Assembly: GCA_903904815.1 (NCBI GenBank)
Contig: CAIVDU010000031.1
Location: forward strand, 196,266 to 249,493
Length of the DNA stretch: 53,228 bases
DNA from: an uncultured Armatimonadota bacterium
GTDB lineage: Bacteria; Armatimonadota; Fimbriimonadia; Fimbriimonadales; Fimbriimonadaceae
Direction: 5' to 3'
The translations under genes were made by a program, and so were the position numbers. The notes under the pieces were generated by a model, which did not search any database, was not told the origin of the DNA, and saw only the letters and a list, made by a program, of their open reading frames with translations. Positions within the stretch are counted from its first letter, which is position 1. The number at the start of each line of letters is the position of its first letter. Shown here piece after piece: positions 1 through 8,343 of this stretch.

Positions 1-211
1 CCTTGGCTTTCTTGAAACGATCGCGCCAGTAGGCTCTGGGAATGCGCGGATAGTGCATTTCCCCCGATCGAATTTGAAACGGCTTGCCATCCAGAAGGAA
101 CTGATCTCCGCTTGTCGCGAACGTGTGAACCTGGTTCCCATGCGTTGAAGTCGACGCGGAGGCGGCCGTAATGAACAGTACGGAGGCGAGCAAGAAAGAT
201 CGGAAGCGCAC
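1..211 (-). CDS. GH35 beta-galactosidase, N-terminal fragment (runs off left edge)
   Basis: Reading the minus strand from a GTG at 211-209 gives about 70 codons open to the window edge. A short signal peptide (RFRSFLLASVLFITAASA) is followed by a segment containing DQFLLDGKPFQIRSGEMHY and RIPRAYWRDR. This matches, almost residue for residue, the N-terminal barrel start of the complete GH35 enzyme at 4477-6333 (DFLLNGKPFQVMSGEMHP, RIPAEYWRHR). GH35 enzymes remove terminal beta-galactose from glycans. The GTG shares one base with the TAG stop of the permease (TAGTG), the same coupling as between the binding protein and the permease, so the three are very probably one operon. The catalytic glutamates lie outside the window, so activity cannot be judged. 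Confidence 0.85.
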   Translation of the reverse strand, partial: MRFRSFLLASVLFITAASASTSTHGNQVHTFATSGDQFLLDGKPFQIRSGEMHYPRIPRAYWRDRFKKAK

Positions 212-1083
212 TATCGAGAGACCTCGGGGTTACGTCGGGTGAGAAAGAGGATCGATACGCTGAGAGCCATGATGATAAGGAAGTTCGCAACCGCGATCGC
301 GGTGGCGTACCCAAACTGAGAGTTCACGAATGCGCTTTGGTAGAGGTAGGTGAGCATGACTTCGCTGGCTCGGTCTGGACCTCCCCCGGTCATCAAGTAG
401 ACCAGGGCGAATACGTTCATGACGGTGATCGTGATGTTGACGATGGCGACCCGTTTGACGGACCAAAGCATCGGCCAGGTGACCTGCCAAAACCGTGTCA
501 TGCCGGTCGCGCCATCGAGCTCGGATGCTTCCATCACTTCGGCGGGCAGCGATCGCAGACCGGCCGAGAAAAGCATGATGGTGAAGCCGAGCGCATACCA
601 CACGAATGTGACGCCGACCGAAGGCAGGGCGCCCTTCGGATCGTTTAGGAACGACTCGAGGTGGAGCAGCTTTTTGAGCCCGACGAAGAGGCCGAATTCG
701 GGGTTGTAAAGGAACTGCCAAAGGATGGCGACCGCGACCAGCGAGACCATCTGGGGGAACAGGATGAGGCCACGTAGCAGCTTCATTGACTGCTTTTCGC
801 GTTGAAGGGCGTGCGCGATTCCAATTGAGATTGCAATGATCGCGAATCCGCCCACCACCAGCAGGGTGAGGTTATTTCTTACTGCTCGGAGGAAGACATC
901 ATCATGGATCAGTCGAACGTAGTTTTCGGTTCCGATGAAGGTCTTCTTGGCCGAAACGCCCCTCCACCGATAGGTGGAGAAGGCGAACGCCTGAATCAGC
1001 GGGAGGATGACGAACAGCCCGTAGAGCAGCACCGCCGGCGCGAGAAACGAGATGATGAAGGTGCTTCGCCCTTTCTTCTGCAT
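211..1083 (-). CDS. Carbohydrate ABC transporter permease (MalF/UgpA/LacF type)
   Basis: A 290-residue inner-membrane protein with about six hydrophobic helices. The first is at residues 10-30 (FIISFLAPAVLLYGLFVILP). The EAA-type cytoplasmic loop at about 180-205 (EASELDGATGMTRFWQVTWP) docks onto the ATPase in this family. The length fits the MalF-like CUT1 permeases. It should work with the binding lipoprotein immediately upstream; the ATG overlaps that gene's stop by one base (TAATG). A partner MalG-type permease and an ATPase are not in the window; in this family ATPases are often encoded elsewhere. The next gene downstream is a GH35 enzyme rather than the usual second permease. The substrate is inferred to be a galactose-containing oligosaccharide from the neighbouring glycosidases. 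Confidence 0.93.
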   Translation of the reverse strand: MQKKGRSTFIISFLAPAVLLYGLFVILPLIQAFAFSTYRWRGVSAKKTFIGTENYVRLIHDDVFLRAVRNNLTLLVVGGFAIIAISIGIAHALQREKQSMKLLRGLILFPQMVSLVAVAILWQFLYNPEFGLFVGLKKLLHLESFLNDPKGALPSVGVTFVWYALGFTIMLFSAGLRSLPAEVMEASELDGATGMTRFWQVTWPMLWSVKRVAIVNITITVMNVFALVYLMTGGGPDRASEVMLTYLYQSAFVNSQFGYATAIAVANFLIIMALSVSILFLTRRNPEVSR

Positions 1084-2474
1084 TAATCGACCTTGTGCTT
1101 CGTGATGCTTGAATCCTCTCGCACCTTAGTCGCCGCCGCTTCGGCTCGGTCACAGAACTGCTCAGGAGTGATCTGACCGTTCAGCATCGACGTGAGCGCA
1201 TTCTCGATTTCGGTCTCCATGGCCTTGTACCACTGAAGGGCCATGTACGACCAGATCGTCTTTGCCGACTTGACCGTCTTCGCCGGCTCGACCAAAGTGT
1301 CGGGAAGCTTTACGCCTTCATCGCTGCCCTTGATGGCGGTAAGCGAGCCCTTCTCTTCGACGAACTTCTTGGCGATCGGGAGCGAAGTCATGTACTTGTA
1401 GAACGCGACCGCGCCGTCTTGATGCTTCGACGCCGAAGGAACCATCCAGGGCTCGATGTCGATGATCACCGACGTGGGATCACCCGTTCCGCCTGCGACA
1501 GCGGGCGGCTGCATGAACTGCATCTTGGCGCCGGCCGGCATGACCGACTTCATCTCGGAATAGAGCCAGGTGCCGCATGGGATCATGGCTGCCTTGTTCA
1601 GAAGGAAGTCGGTTTGCGACTCGGTATGGCTCAAGGCAACCGCGCCGCTCTCGAAGTCTCCCTTATCCTTCAACTGCTTGATCATTTGGGCTGCTTTCAG
1701 AACGGCAGGTGATTTCCATGCACCGGGGACCAGGTTCTGGAGGTCTTTGACGGTTTGGATGCCACCGATGTCCTGCGCCCAAGGAAGCAGCATGCCCTGG
1801 AGCATGTAGTAGGGGTATTTGCCCTGGAACGTTACGGGAGCCATGCCCTTTGCCTTGATCTTCTCGCAGAGAGCGAGGAGCTCGTCAAATGTCTTGGGAA
1901 CCGCCCAGCCGTTCTTGGCGAAAAGGTCCGGGTTGTACCACCATCCCCAAACGTTGAAGAAGTAGGGCAGCATGTACTGCTTGCCGCCGTTCTGGCCCAG
2001 CTTTAGGATCGCCGGGTCAAAAGCATCTCGCCACTTGCCTTTGCCGTCCGAGTCGGGAGAATCGAGCGCGGTATCGAGCAGAGCGAGCTGTCCCTCTTCG
2101 GCCAGACCCCATACGTCCAGCTTCCAGCCCGGATACATCAGGTCGGGAGGGGTTCCCGCGACGAGCCTTGGTCGCAGGGCGTCCGCCACCTGAGGGTCTC
2201 CCCAGACTTTGATCTTCAGGCCCGGGTTCTTCGCCTCAAGATCCTTGCCGACGGCTTGGTAGAAGTCGATTCCGAATCCACCTTTGAATGCCGCGACTTC
2301 GAGGTCGCCGGTGAGCTTCGCAGTGCCGGTTGGCGCCTCGGTCGCTCCGTTGGCATCGGTTCCGCCCGCCGCAGGGGAGGTCGAAGCGGTTCCACCCGCG
2401 CTGGATGACGAGGAACCGCATCCGGCGAGTGCGAGGACGGATATTCCGGCGATAAGAGCGAAGGCGTTTTTCAT
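1083..2474 (-). CDS. Sugar-binding lipoprotein of ABC transporter (UgpB/MalE-like)
   Basis: A 463-residue extracellular solute-binding protein. From the ATG at 2474 the N-terminus is MKNAFALIAGISVLALAGC, a type II signal peptide with lipobox LAGC and Cys19, followed by a Ser/Gly/Thr-rich linker to about residue 55. A longer reading from 2531 puts 19 charged residues before the signal and is rejected. The body has features of family-1 binding proteins: a Trp-rich segment (YFFNVWGWWYNPDLFAKNGW) and LLALCEKIKAKG. It presumably captures an oligosaccharide outside the membrane for the permease that follows with a one-base overlap. It is first in its operon, divergent from the GH20/GH35 operon. No clear Shine-Dalgarno is seen. 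Confidence 0.92.
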   Translation of the reverse strand: MKNAFALIAGISVLALAGCGSSSSSAGGTASTSPAAGGTDANGATEAPTGTAKLTGDLEVAAFKGGFGIDFYQAVGKDLEAKNPGLKIKVWGDPQVADALRPRLVAGTPPDLMYPGWKLDVWGLAEEGQLALLDTALDSPDSDGKGKWRDAFDPAILKLGQNGGKQYMLPYFFNVWGWWYNPDLFAKNGWAVPKTFDELLALCEKIKAKGMAPVTFQGKYPYYMLQGMLLPWAQDIGGIQTVKDLQNLVPGAWKSPAVLKAAQMIKQLKDKGDFESGAVALSHTESQTDFLLNKAAMIPCGTWLYSEMKSVMPAGAKMQFMQPPAVAGGTGDPTSVIIDIEPWMVPSASKHQDGAVAFYKYMTSLPIAKKFVEEKGSLTAIKGSDEGVKLPDTLVEPAKTVKSAKTIWSYMALQWYKAMETEIENALTSMLNGQITPEQFCDRAEAAATKVREDSSITKHKVD

Positions 2475-2866
2475 GGCGTTTGTACGAAATCTATTAAAGC
2501 GGTTTTCGGCGCAACCTCGCGACGAATACACGGCCTATTTTAGCGGTAGTTTAGCAGCTAGTCAATCTGAAAAAACGATTGACTAAATTGTGAGGCCAGT
2601 GGTTTCCAGCCGATCGACCAAGCCGCGTTCTGTCTTGGGTCCCCTAACCAGATGTCACCGATATGAGAGTTCGCAGTTCGCAACAAACAGATTGTAGTCG
2701 GAGCGAATTCCAAGGCGATCAACTTTAGCTTATGATAGTGGGCGCGTTCCGGATGTTTGTCGCAAGAATTGATTTAAGTTATCTGATAAGAAGGTCGATA
2801 AATTCCCTTCGTCTCATTGAATGAGATCTCGTGCATTCTGAATGGTTTTCGTGGCAAGCTAGTCGC
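2475..2866. promoter_or_regulatory. Divergent control region between transporter and glycosidase operons
   Basis: A 392-bp region without a gene. It separates two operons transcribed away from each other, so it must hold both promoters. The only strong signal is the inverted repeat at 2559-2585, listed separately. A TATGAT at 2731-2736 could be a -10 for the plus-strand operon, but no good -35 stands in front of it. The rest is AT-richer than its surroundings and shows nothing else I can name. Confidence 0.5.
2559..2585. promoter_or_regulatory. Candidate operator: 9+9 bp perfect inverted repeat
   Basis: TAGTCAATC (2559-2567) and GATTGACTA (2577-2585) are exact reverse complements separated by 9 bp. 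The position, 85 bp upstream of the binding-protein start and in the control region of the divergent glycosidase operon, fits a transcription-factor site. The most likely binder is the GntR-LacI chimeric regulator encoded at 6789-8006. The half-site GATTGAC recurs once in that regulator's own upstream region (8208-8214). There is no T-run, so it is not a terminator. Confidence 0.55.
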
Positions 2867-4444
2867 ATGTTCGTTGCCACGTTGGCCGCCGGCGCGGTTG
2901 CCCTTCCATCCATCGTTCCTCAACCAGTTTCGATTCGGATGGCCACCGGCTCCTTCGAAATTAATCCGCGATCCGCCATCGTGGTGACGAGAGAAACTGC
3001 CGACTTAGGACAAACGCTTCGGGGATTCATCGCCCCGGCCACCGGCTTCACTCTCCCGGTAATCCGAAGAGCATCGGGCGATTCCATCTACCTGCGAATC
3101 GACAAGCGGCTTACCTCCTTGGGCGCCGAGGGGTATCGGCTGGAGGTGTCTGATCACAAGATAGAAATCTCGGCGGCGAAGCCAGCTGGCGCGTTCTACG
3201 GAATCCAAACCCTGCGGCAACTGCTGCCGGCTGGCATCTTCGGTCCGACAGTGGTGAAAGGAACTGCCTGGGAAGTTCCGTGCCTCAGTATTGAGGACAC
3301 CCCCAGGTTTGCCTGGAGAGGCGCGCACCTGGACGTCGCTCGCTACTTCATGCCGAAGGAGTTCGTGCTGAAGTTCATCGACCTAATGGCGATGCACAAG
3401 CTCAACACTTTCCACTGGCATCTCACGGACGACCAGGGTTGGCGCATTGAGATCAAGAAGTATCCGCTGTTGACCCAGGTAGGCGCGTGGCGAAAGGACT
3501 CGATGCTGACCTACAGTCCCGCCACCTTCGATGGCAAGCCACACGGCGGTTTCTACACCCAGGATGAGGTCCGCGAAGTCGTCGCCTATGCCGCCAAGCG
3601 GTTCGTCACGGTTGTTCCCGAGATCGAAATGCCGGGCCACTCCCACGCGGCGATCGCTGCATATCCTGAACTTGGAAACACGGGTCAGAAGCTTGAAGTC
3701 GGGACTATCTGGGGAGTCGATGAGAACGTCTACAACCCCGAAGATTCGACCATTCGGTTCCTGCAGGACGTGCTGTCCGAAGTGATCAGCCTGTTCCCCT
3801 CGAAGTTCATTCACGTTGGCGGCGACGAGGTGCCGAAGAAGCAGTGGCATGAGAGCGCTCGGGCCCAAGCTTTGATGAAACTCCGGGGTCTGAAAGACGA
3901 ACACGAACTCCAAAGCTGGTTCATCCACCAGATGGATTCGTTCCTGACCCAGCATGGAAGACGCCTGATCGGTTGGGACGAGATTCTGGAAGGCGGTCTT
4001 GCCAGCGGGGCGACCGTGATGTCTTGGCGAGGCGAGGAAGGTGGGATTGCCGCCGCCAAGGCGGGCCACGATGTGGTGATGACGCCAGGCGCCTGGACCT
4101 ACTTCGATCACTACCCGACGCGGGACACGGCGAACGAACCTCACGCCATTGGCGGCTACCTTCCCCTGCAAAAGGTATATGGATACGAGCCAATTCCTGC
4201 CTCTCTGACTAATCTAGAAGCCCAGCACGTCTTAGGCGCTCAAGGACAAATTTGGACAGAGTACATTCCGACACCTAAGCGAGCGGAGTATATGGCTTAC
4301 CCAAGATTTTCTGCTCTCGCTGAAGTGGTTTGGTCTCCCAAGGAATCCAGGAACTACGCCGATTTTCGGCGAAGGCTGGACGTTCAGCTCCAAAGACTTA
4401 CTCTGCTTGATGTAAATTTTCGTGCCCCGAAGGATTCGGACTAG
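2867..4444 (+). CDS. Beta-N-acetylhexosaminidase, GH20
   Basis: About 525 residues. It removes terminal beta-linked GlcNAc or GalNAc by substrate-assisted catalysis. The N-terminal GH20b-like domain (about 20-135) is followed by the barrel, with FAWRGAHLDVARYFMP and HWHLTDDQGWRIEIKKYP near the barrel start. The diagnostic HVGGDEVPKKQW gives the catalytic pair Asp320-Glu321. Downstream Trp motifs include VMSWRGEEGG and GQIWTEYIPTPKRAEYMAYP. The start chosen is ATG 2867, which gives FVATLAAGAVALPSIV as a short export signal; GTG 2831 would add 12 residues. It is first in a two-gene operon with the GH35 gene 32 bp downstream. Together they could trim galactose- and N-acetylhexosamine-capped glycans outside the inner membrane. 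Confidence 0.95.
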   Translation: MFVATLAAGAVALPSIVPQPVSIRMATGSFEINPRSAIVVTRETADLGQTLRGFIAPATGFTLPVIRRASGDSIYLRIDKRLTSLGAEGYRLEVSDHKIEISAAKPAGAFYGIQTLRQLLPAGIFGPTVVKGTAWEVPCLSIEDTPRFAWRGAHLDVARYFMPKEFVLKFIDLMAMHKLNTFHWHLTDDQGWRIEIKKYPLLTQVGAWRKDSMLTYSPATFDGKPHGGFYTQDEVREVVAYAAKRFVTVVPEIEMPGHSHAAIAAYPELGNTGQKLEVGTIWGVDENVYNPEDSTIRFLQDVLSEVISLFPSKFIHVGGDEVPKKQWHESARAQALMKLRGLKDEHELQSWFIHQMDSFLTQHGRRLIGWDEILEGGLASGATVMSWRGEEGGIAAAKAGHDVVMTPGAWTYFDHYPTRDTANEPHAIGGYLPLQKVYGYEPIPASLTNLEAQHVLGAQGQIWTEYIPTPKRAEYMAYPRFSALAEVVWSPKESRNYADFRRRLDVQLQRLTLLDVNFRAPKDSD

Positions 4445-4476
4445 CCTCGGAATGAGTGTTTAAAATCGTACACATC

Positions 4477-6333
4477 ATGGACAAAAGAAAACCTCGGTCG
4501 CTATTCTTCGGCCTCTCATCCACCTGTTTTGGCGTCACCCTTCTCGGCCTTTCGCTTCTTTCTGGCTCGGCGACGGCTTCTGGGCAAAAGTCAACGACTA
4601 CCTTCGAATTGGGCGCCCAGGATTTTCTGTTGAATGGCAAACCGTTCCAGGTGATGAGCGGAGAAATGCATCCTGCTCGTATTCCGGCCGAATACTGGCG
4701 TCATCGGATCCAGATGGCGAAGGCGATGGGGCTGAACACGATCGCCGCCTACGTCTTCTGGAACTACCACGAATCCGAGGAAGGCAAATTTGACTTCAAG
4801 ACGGGCAACCATGATCTGGCCAAGTTCCTGAAGATTTGCCAAGAGGAGCATATGTGGGTGATCTTGCGAGCCGGCCCTTACTGCTGTGGGGAGTGGGATT
4901 TCGGTGGGATTCCGCCCTATCTCTTAAAATATCCCGACCTGAAAGTCCGTTGCATGGACCCGAGGTACATCTCGGCGGTCGGCCGATATCTTGGCAAGCT
5001 TGCCTCGGTGGTTGCCCCGCTACAGGTCACGCATGGTGGTCCAATCCTGTTGGTTCAGCTTGAGAACGAGTACGGGAGCTACGGGAACGACCGTAAATAC
5101 ATCGGCTGGCTCCACGACTTCTGGCGTTCTCACGGAATCGACGTCCCGTTCTACACTTCCGATGGACCGACCACATACATGCTGGAGGCGGGCAGCTATC
5201 CGGGATGCGCCGTGGGTCTCGATTCCGGTGGAAGCGAGGCCGACTTCGCTTTAGCGCATCGCACCAACCCGGGTGTCCCGGTGATGAGCGGCGAGACCTA
5301 TCCGGGCTGGCTGACTCATTTTGGAGAAGAGTGGGCGACGAACAGCGTCGAGTCCGTTTCAAACGAGCTCAAGTTTCTTTTGTCGAACCATAAGTCGTTT
5401 AACTTGTACGTAGTGCATGGCGGAACCAACTTCGGGTTCACGGCTGGAGCCAACAGTGGCGGTCATGGGTACGAACCCGACGTAACCAGTTACGACTACG
5501 ACGCTCCGGTGACGGAGCAGGGCCGTGCGACTCCGAAGTACACCGCGATGCGCGATCTGATCGCCGCTTACCGGGAGGACAAGTCTGCCTTACCAGTCGT
5601 ACCGGACCCTATCCCAACCGTTTCTATCCCCGCATTCAGTCTGCAGAGATGGACGTCGGTCTGGGAGAATCTTCCGAAACCGATTGAGACTCCTCAGCCG
5701 AAACCGTTCGAAGCGATGGGCCAGACGACTGGCTTGGCGCTGTACCGAACCCACCTGGTGGGACACAAATCGGGCAAGTTGACCGTCACCGACATCCATG
5801 ACTGGGCGCTCGTGTACGTCGACGGCAAGTTCGTGGGAACCCTGGACCGGCGTGCGGGCGTGAAGTCGATCGACCTCCCGGCGAGCCATTCGGCAAACCC
5901 GACGCTCGACATTCTGGTGGAGGCGATGGGCCACATCAACTTCGCCCAGGAGATCATCGACCGCAAGGGAATCACCGACCGCGTAACCCTCAACGGCATG
6001 ACGCTGATGAATTGGGAGACCTACCAGTTCCCGCTCGACTCAAAGTGGGTGACTGGCTTGAAACAAACGCCTGGCTCGGCTTCCAAGGCGACGTTCTTCA
6101 AAGGCTCCTTCTCCCTCGACCACCCGGCTGATACCTATCTCGACATGAGCAACTATCAAAAGGGATATGTGTGGGTAAACGGCCACAATCTTGGCCGTTT
6201 CTGGGAGATCGGTCCGCAAAAGAGACTTTACTGCCCGGCGCCATGGTTGAAGTCAGGCGCCAATGAAGTTGTGGTTCTGGACCTTCTGAAAGAAACTGCC
6301 GCGACGGTCTCCGGCGTGGAGACCTTGCACTAA
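4477..6333 (+). CDS. Beta-galactosidase, GH35
   Basis: A 618-residue secreted enzyme. The signal peptide spans about residues 1-34 (charged MDKRKPR, then FFGLSSTCFGVTLLGLSLLS, cleavage near SATASG). The barrel begins with FLLNGKPFQVMSGEMHP. The family signature GGPILLVQLENEYGSYG carries the predicted acid/base Glu198, and SGETYPGW the predicted nucleophile Glu273. After about residue 380 there are beta-rich domains, including GYVWVNGHNLGRFW, the galactose-binding-like module common at the C-terminus of GH35. ATG 4477 is preferred over the in-frame GTG 4456 because it starts directly before the positively charged signal region. A paralogue is present at the left edge of the window. Confidence 0.95.
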   Translation: MDKRKPRSLFFGLSSTCFGVTLLGLSLLSGSATASGQKSTTTFELGAQDFLLNGKPFQVMSGEMHPARIPAEYWRHRIQMAKAMGLNTIAAYVFWNYHESEEGKFDFKTGNHDLAKFLKICQEEHMWVILRAGPYCCGEWDFGGIPPYLLKYPDLKVRCMDPRYISAVGRYLGKLASVVAPLQVTHGGPILLVQLENEYGSYGNDRKYIGWLHDFWRSHGIDVPFYTSDGPTTYMLEAGSYPGCAVGLDSGGSEADFALAHRTNPGVPVMSGETYPGWLTHFGEEWATNSVESVSNELKFLLSNHKSFNLYVVHGGTNFGFTAGANSGGHGYEPDVTSYDYDAPVTEQGRATPKYTAMRDLIAAYREDKSALPVVPDPIPTVSIPAFSLQRWTSVWENLPKPIETPQPKPFEAMGQTTGLALYRTHLVGHKSGKLTVTDIHDWALVYVDGKFVGTLDRRAGVKSIDLPASHSANPTLDILVEAMGHINFAQEIIDRKGITDRVTLNGMTLMNWETYQFPLDSKWVTGLKQTPGSASKATFFKGSFSLDHPADTYLDMSNYQKGYVWVNGHNLGRFWEIGPQKRLYCPAPWLKSGANEVVVLDLLKETAATVSGVETLH

Positions 6334-6358
6334 AACCGCTTTCTTGCCCGGAGAGGAT

Positions 6359-6792
6359 ATGACGAACGATCGCACGATGGCGAGGCTTGCGAAGATTGGT
6401 CGGAAACTCATTCGGTCGTCCGGATCACCGAACGAACAGTTCGACGAACTCTGCCATCAACTACTTAGCGCGCTGCTCGTGGTCCAAACCAGCTGCGAGC
6501 TGTCTTTGAAGGAGGGTTGCCAGGAGCCGGAGCTTGGGGGTTACCGACGGACTGTCGACGATTCTGAGTTTTGGGAGACGCGACCGAGGCGGATGGAGAG
6601 TGGTTGATTCGGGTCTCGCCGGAAGTCTGTTCGGAGGCGTTTTTGTTGTATCGGAAGTTGGCTAATTCGGCTGGGGTGTTTCTCAGAGGTCTTTTGCCTG
6701 CGGGAGGTTCTCTTCCGGAGCCTCCATCCCCGAACCTTCCTCCTGTCCTCGGCATAAACATCCGAGGACGAGAGGAAGGGAGTCCGGATTAG
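6359..6792 (+). pseudogene. Possible decayed small gene between convergent operons
   Basis: I do not recognise this. Two short plus-strand frames follow each other. One from ATG 6359 to 6607 begins MTNDRTMARLAKIGRKLIRS and has a helix-like segment (DELCHQLLSALLVVQTSCEL). The next frame, from about 6568 to 6792, reads GEWLIRVSPEVCSEAFLLYR. Joined by a one-base shift near 6567-6600 they would form one protein of about 140 residues, so this could be a frameshifted remnant, or chance. The tail of the second frame lies in a hairpin (6735-6779). Nothing here has a ribosome site or a family motif. Confidence 0.22.
6735..6779. terminator. Long hairpin between convergent genes, no U-tract
   Basis: CCTTCCTC (6735-6742) pairs with GAGGAAGG (6772-6779), and GTCCTCGG (6745-6752) pairs with CCGAGGAC (6762-6769). 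A C/A mismatch and a T-G wobble lie between the two blocks and the loop is 9 nt. It lies just past the stop of the minus-strand regulator and downstream of the plus-strand GH35 gene. That is where a bidirectional terminator is expected, but neither side has the run of T that a classical intrinsic terminator needs. Confidence 0.5.
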
Positions 6793-8006
6793 CCTTGGCT
6801 CGTGCCGACCAGGGTTGAGTCGAGGCGGGTGAATTGGGGGGTGGTGGTTGAGGACCGGATGATCAGTGGCGCGTCTAGCAAAACATGTCGGGCGGCGATG
6901 GGGGCGGTGCCTTCGATGCGGTCGAGGACCAGGTCGGCGGAATAGCGGCCGAAACCTTCGAAGTCTTGGCTTGCCGTGGTCAGCGCGTCGGCCAGGGTCT
7001 TGTCCCAGTGGGCTCGCCAGTCGAAACCGACGACCGACATCTGATCGGGAATCTTCACGCCATAACCCTCGAGTACGGCGCAGACCCAGTAGGCGAGCAC
7101 GTCGTAGCTGATGAAGAGCGCGGTGGGTAGGGGATCCAGGGCAAGGATCTTGAGCACGATTCGGTGAGCAATGTCGTGGTAGAAGCTGTCTTTGGCGAGC
7201 GACCTTGCGTAGATGCCGCGCCCGATGGGCTTTTCCACTCCCTCGGGAAGAGTGTCTCGATCTCGTACGATGACCTTGGCATAGTCGGCGAGGCCAGCTT
7301 GCCTCATGGCCCGATGGTAGCCAGTGACGCGGTCGATCAGCGTTTGGGGCACTTCACTATCCGTCACGCACACAATGCGTCGATGCCCCAACTCCAAAAG
7401 ATGCTCCACGCAGCGTCTGGCCGAGGCGATGTTTCCGGTTCCCACGTGGTCGGCCGGCAAGCCGGCGGGCGCAGCGGAGTCTACGAAAACCACCGGAAGT
7501 CCGCTCTTGATGAGCTGCTCGATCACGTCTTCATCATTGGCCCAGACATCTCGCCAGATGATGGCGCCGGCCGCCGACGGCTTGTGCAAGAGGTCAGTCA
7601 AAAACTGTCGCTCGTCGGCCCGGATCACGTTCCCCACCTGCATGCTGGGCTCTCGAACCGCCATTCGGTAAGGCGTGCCCGCGAGGCTCCTCGAGATTCC
7701 CTGCAGAAACGGCAACGACGAGTCGTCGGCAATCGTCTGAGCGACCCAGACATACACGTCGGTACGGAGTGAGGATGGCGTGGAGACCCGCCCACCAGCA
7801 ATGGTCGGGCGAGAGTGGGCGCGCCGCACCACGTCGCCCGCTTCCACGAGCAGCTCAATCGCTTTCCGGATGCTTCCGCGGCTGACTCGGAACTGAGTAG
7901 AGAGCTCCATTTCCGAAGGGAGGTGCCTCCCCGGTGCGAGGGCACCTTCGCGGATCTGTTCGCGAACCGCATCCACTACCGATCGCACTGTTGGAGTCGT
8001 CTTCAT
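6789..8006 (-). CDS. GntR-family HTH / LacI-type sensor transcriptional regulator (AraR-like)
   Basis: 405 residues. The N-terminal winged helix-turn-helix of the GntR class spans about residues 5-72 (LAPGRHLPSEMELSTQFRVS, then RGSIRKAIELLVEAGDVV). A periplasmic-binding-like effector domain of the LacI/GalR type follows (about 85-390), with GLPVVFVDSAAPAGLPADHV, RCVEHLLELGHRRIVCVTD and MSVVGFDW. This architecture is that of AraR-like sugar-responsive repressors: the sugar binds the C-domain and releases DNA. The context (two GH35, one GH20, sugar ABC transporter) suggests it controls the glycan locus and probably itself. Candidate palindromic sites lie in its upstream region and in the transporter/glycosidase divergent promoter. 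Confidence 0.93.
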   Translation of the reverse strand: MKTTPTVRSVVDAVREQIREGALAPGRHLPSEMELSTQFRVSRGSIRKAIELLVEAGDVVRRAHSRPTIAGGRVSTPSSLRTDVYVWVAQTIADDSSLPFLQGISRSLAGTPYRMAVREPSMQVGNVIRADERQFLTDLLHKPSAAGAIIWRDVWANDEDVIEQLIKSGLPVVFVDSAAPAGLPADHVGTGNIASARRCVEHLLELGHRRIVCVTDSEVPQTLIDRVTGYHRAMRQAGLADYAKVIVRDRDTLPEGVEKPIGRGIYARSLAKDSFYHDIAHRIVLKILALDPLPTALFISYDVLAYWVCAVLEGYGVKIPDQMSVVGFDWRAHWDKTLADALTTASQDFEGFGRYSADLVLDRIEGTAPIAARHVLLDAPLIIRSSTTTPQFTRLDSTLVGTSQG

Positions 8007-8343
8007 CGCCTTGAGTCCCTAGGGATCCCATATCCAAGCCGATGAGCATCTTCGCATTTCTGACGGCTAACAGAGTGAGTAATGTCGACTGCGTCGGTGC
8101 AACCTAAGTCGATTGTACAACAACCCGTTCCCCTGTCACAGAGTTTTTGTTTCATTGTTCACTCATTGGGTCGGAATTGTATAAGTTTTGATAGCTAGAC
8201 CGGGCCCGATTGACCTGGTCAGTCAAGTCAGATCGCCTATTTCAGGTACCTGAATTCTCTTCGCGGTAACGTCGTATCTTCAAAATCTCAAACACCCAGT
8301 ACTTGAACGTCGGACCGATGCTACCGCACTAGATTTGGACGGC
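8007..8343. promoter_or_regulatory. Upstream region of the GntR-LacI regulator with several palindromes
   Basis: No gene is visible in this 337-bp stretch. It holds TTGTACAA (8113-8120, perfect 8-bp palindrome), GATTGACC (8208-8215) overlapping TGACC-T-GGTCA (8211-8221), and TTCAGGTACCTGAA (8241-8254, perfect 14-bp palindrome). Such a cluster upstream of a dimeric repressor gene suggests autoregulatory operators. GATTGAC repeats the half-site of the 2559-2585 operator candidate. I could not place a convincing -35/-10 pair. Confidence 0.4.

Noticed and set aside
3383-4171. 262-codon minus-strand frame
   Set aside because: Antisense of the GH20 catalytic domain.
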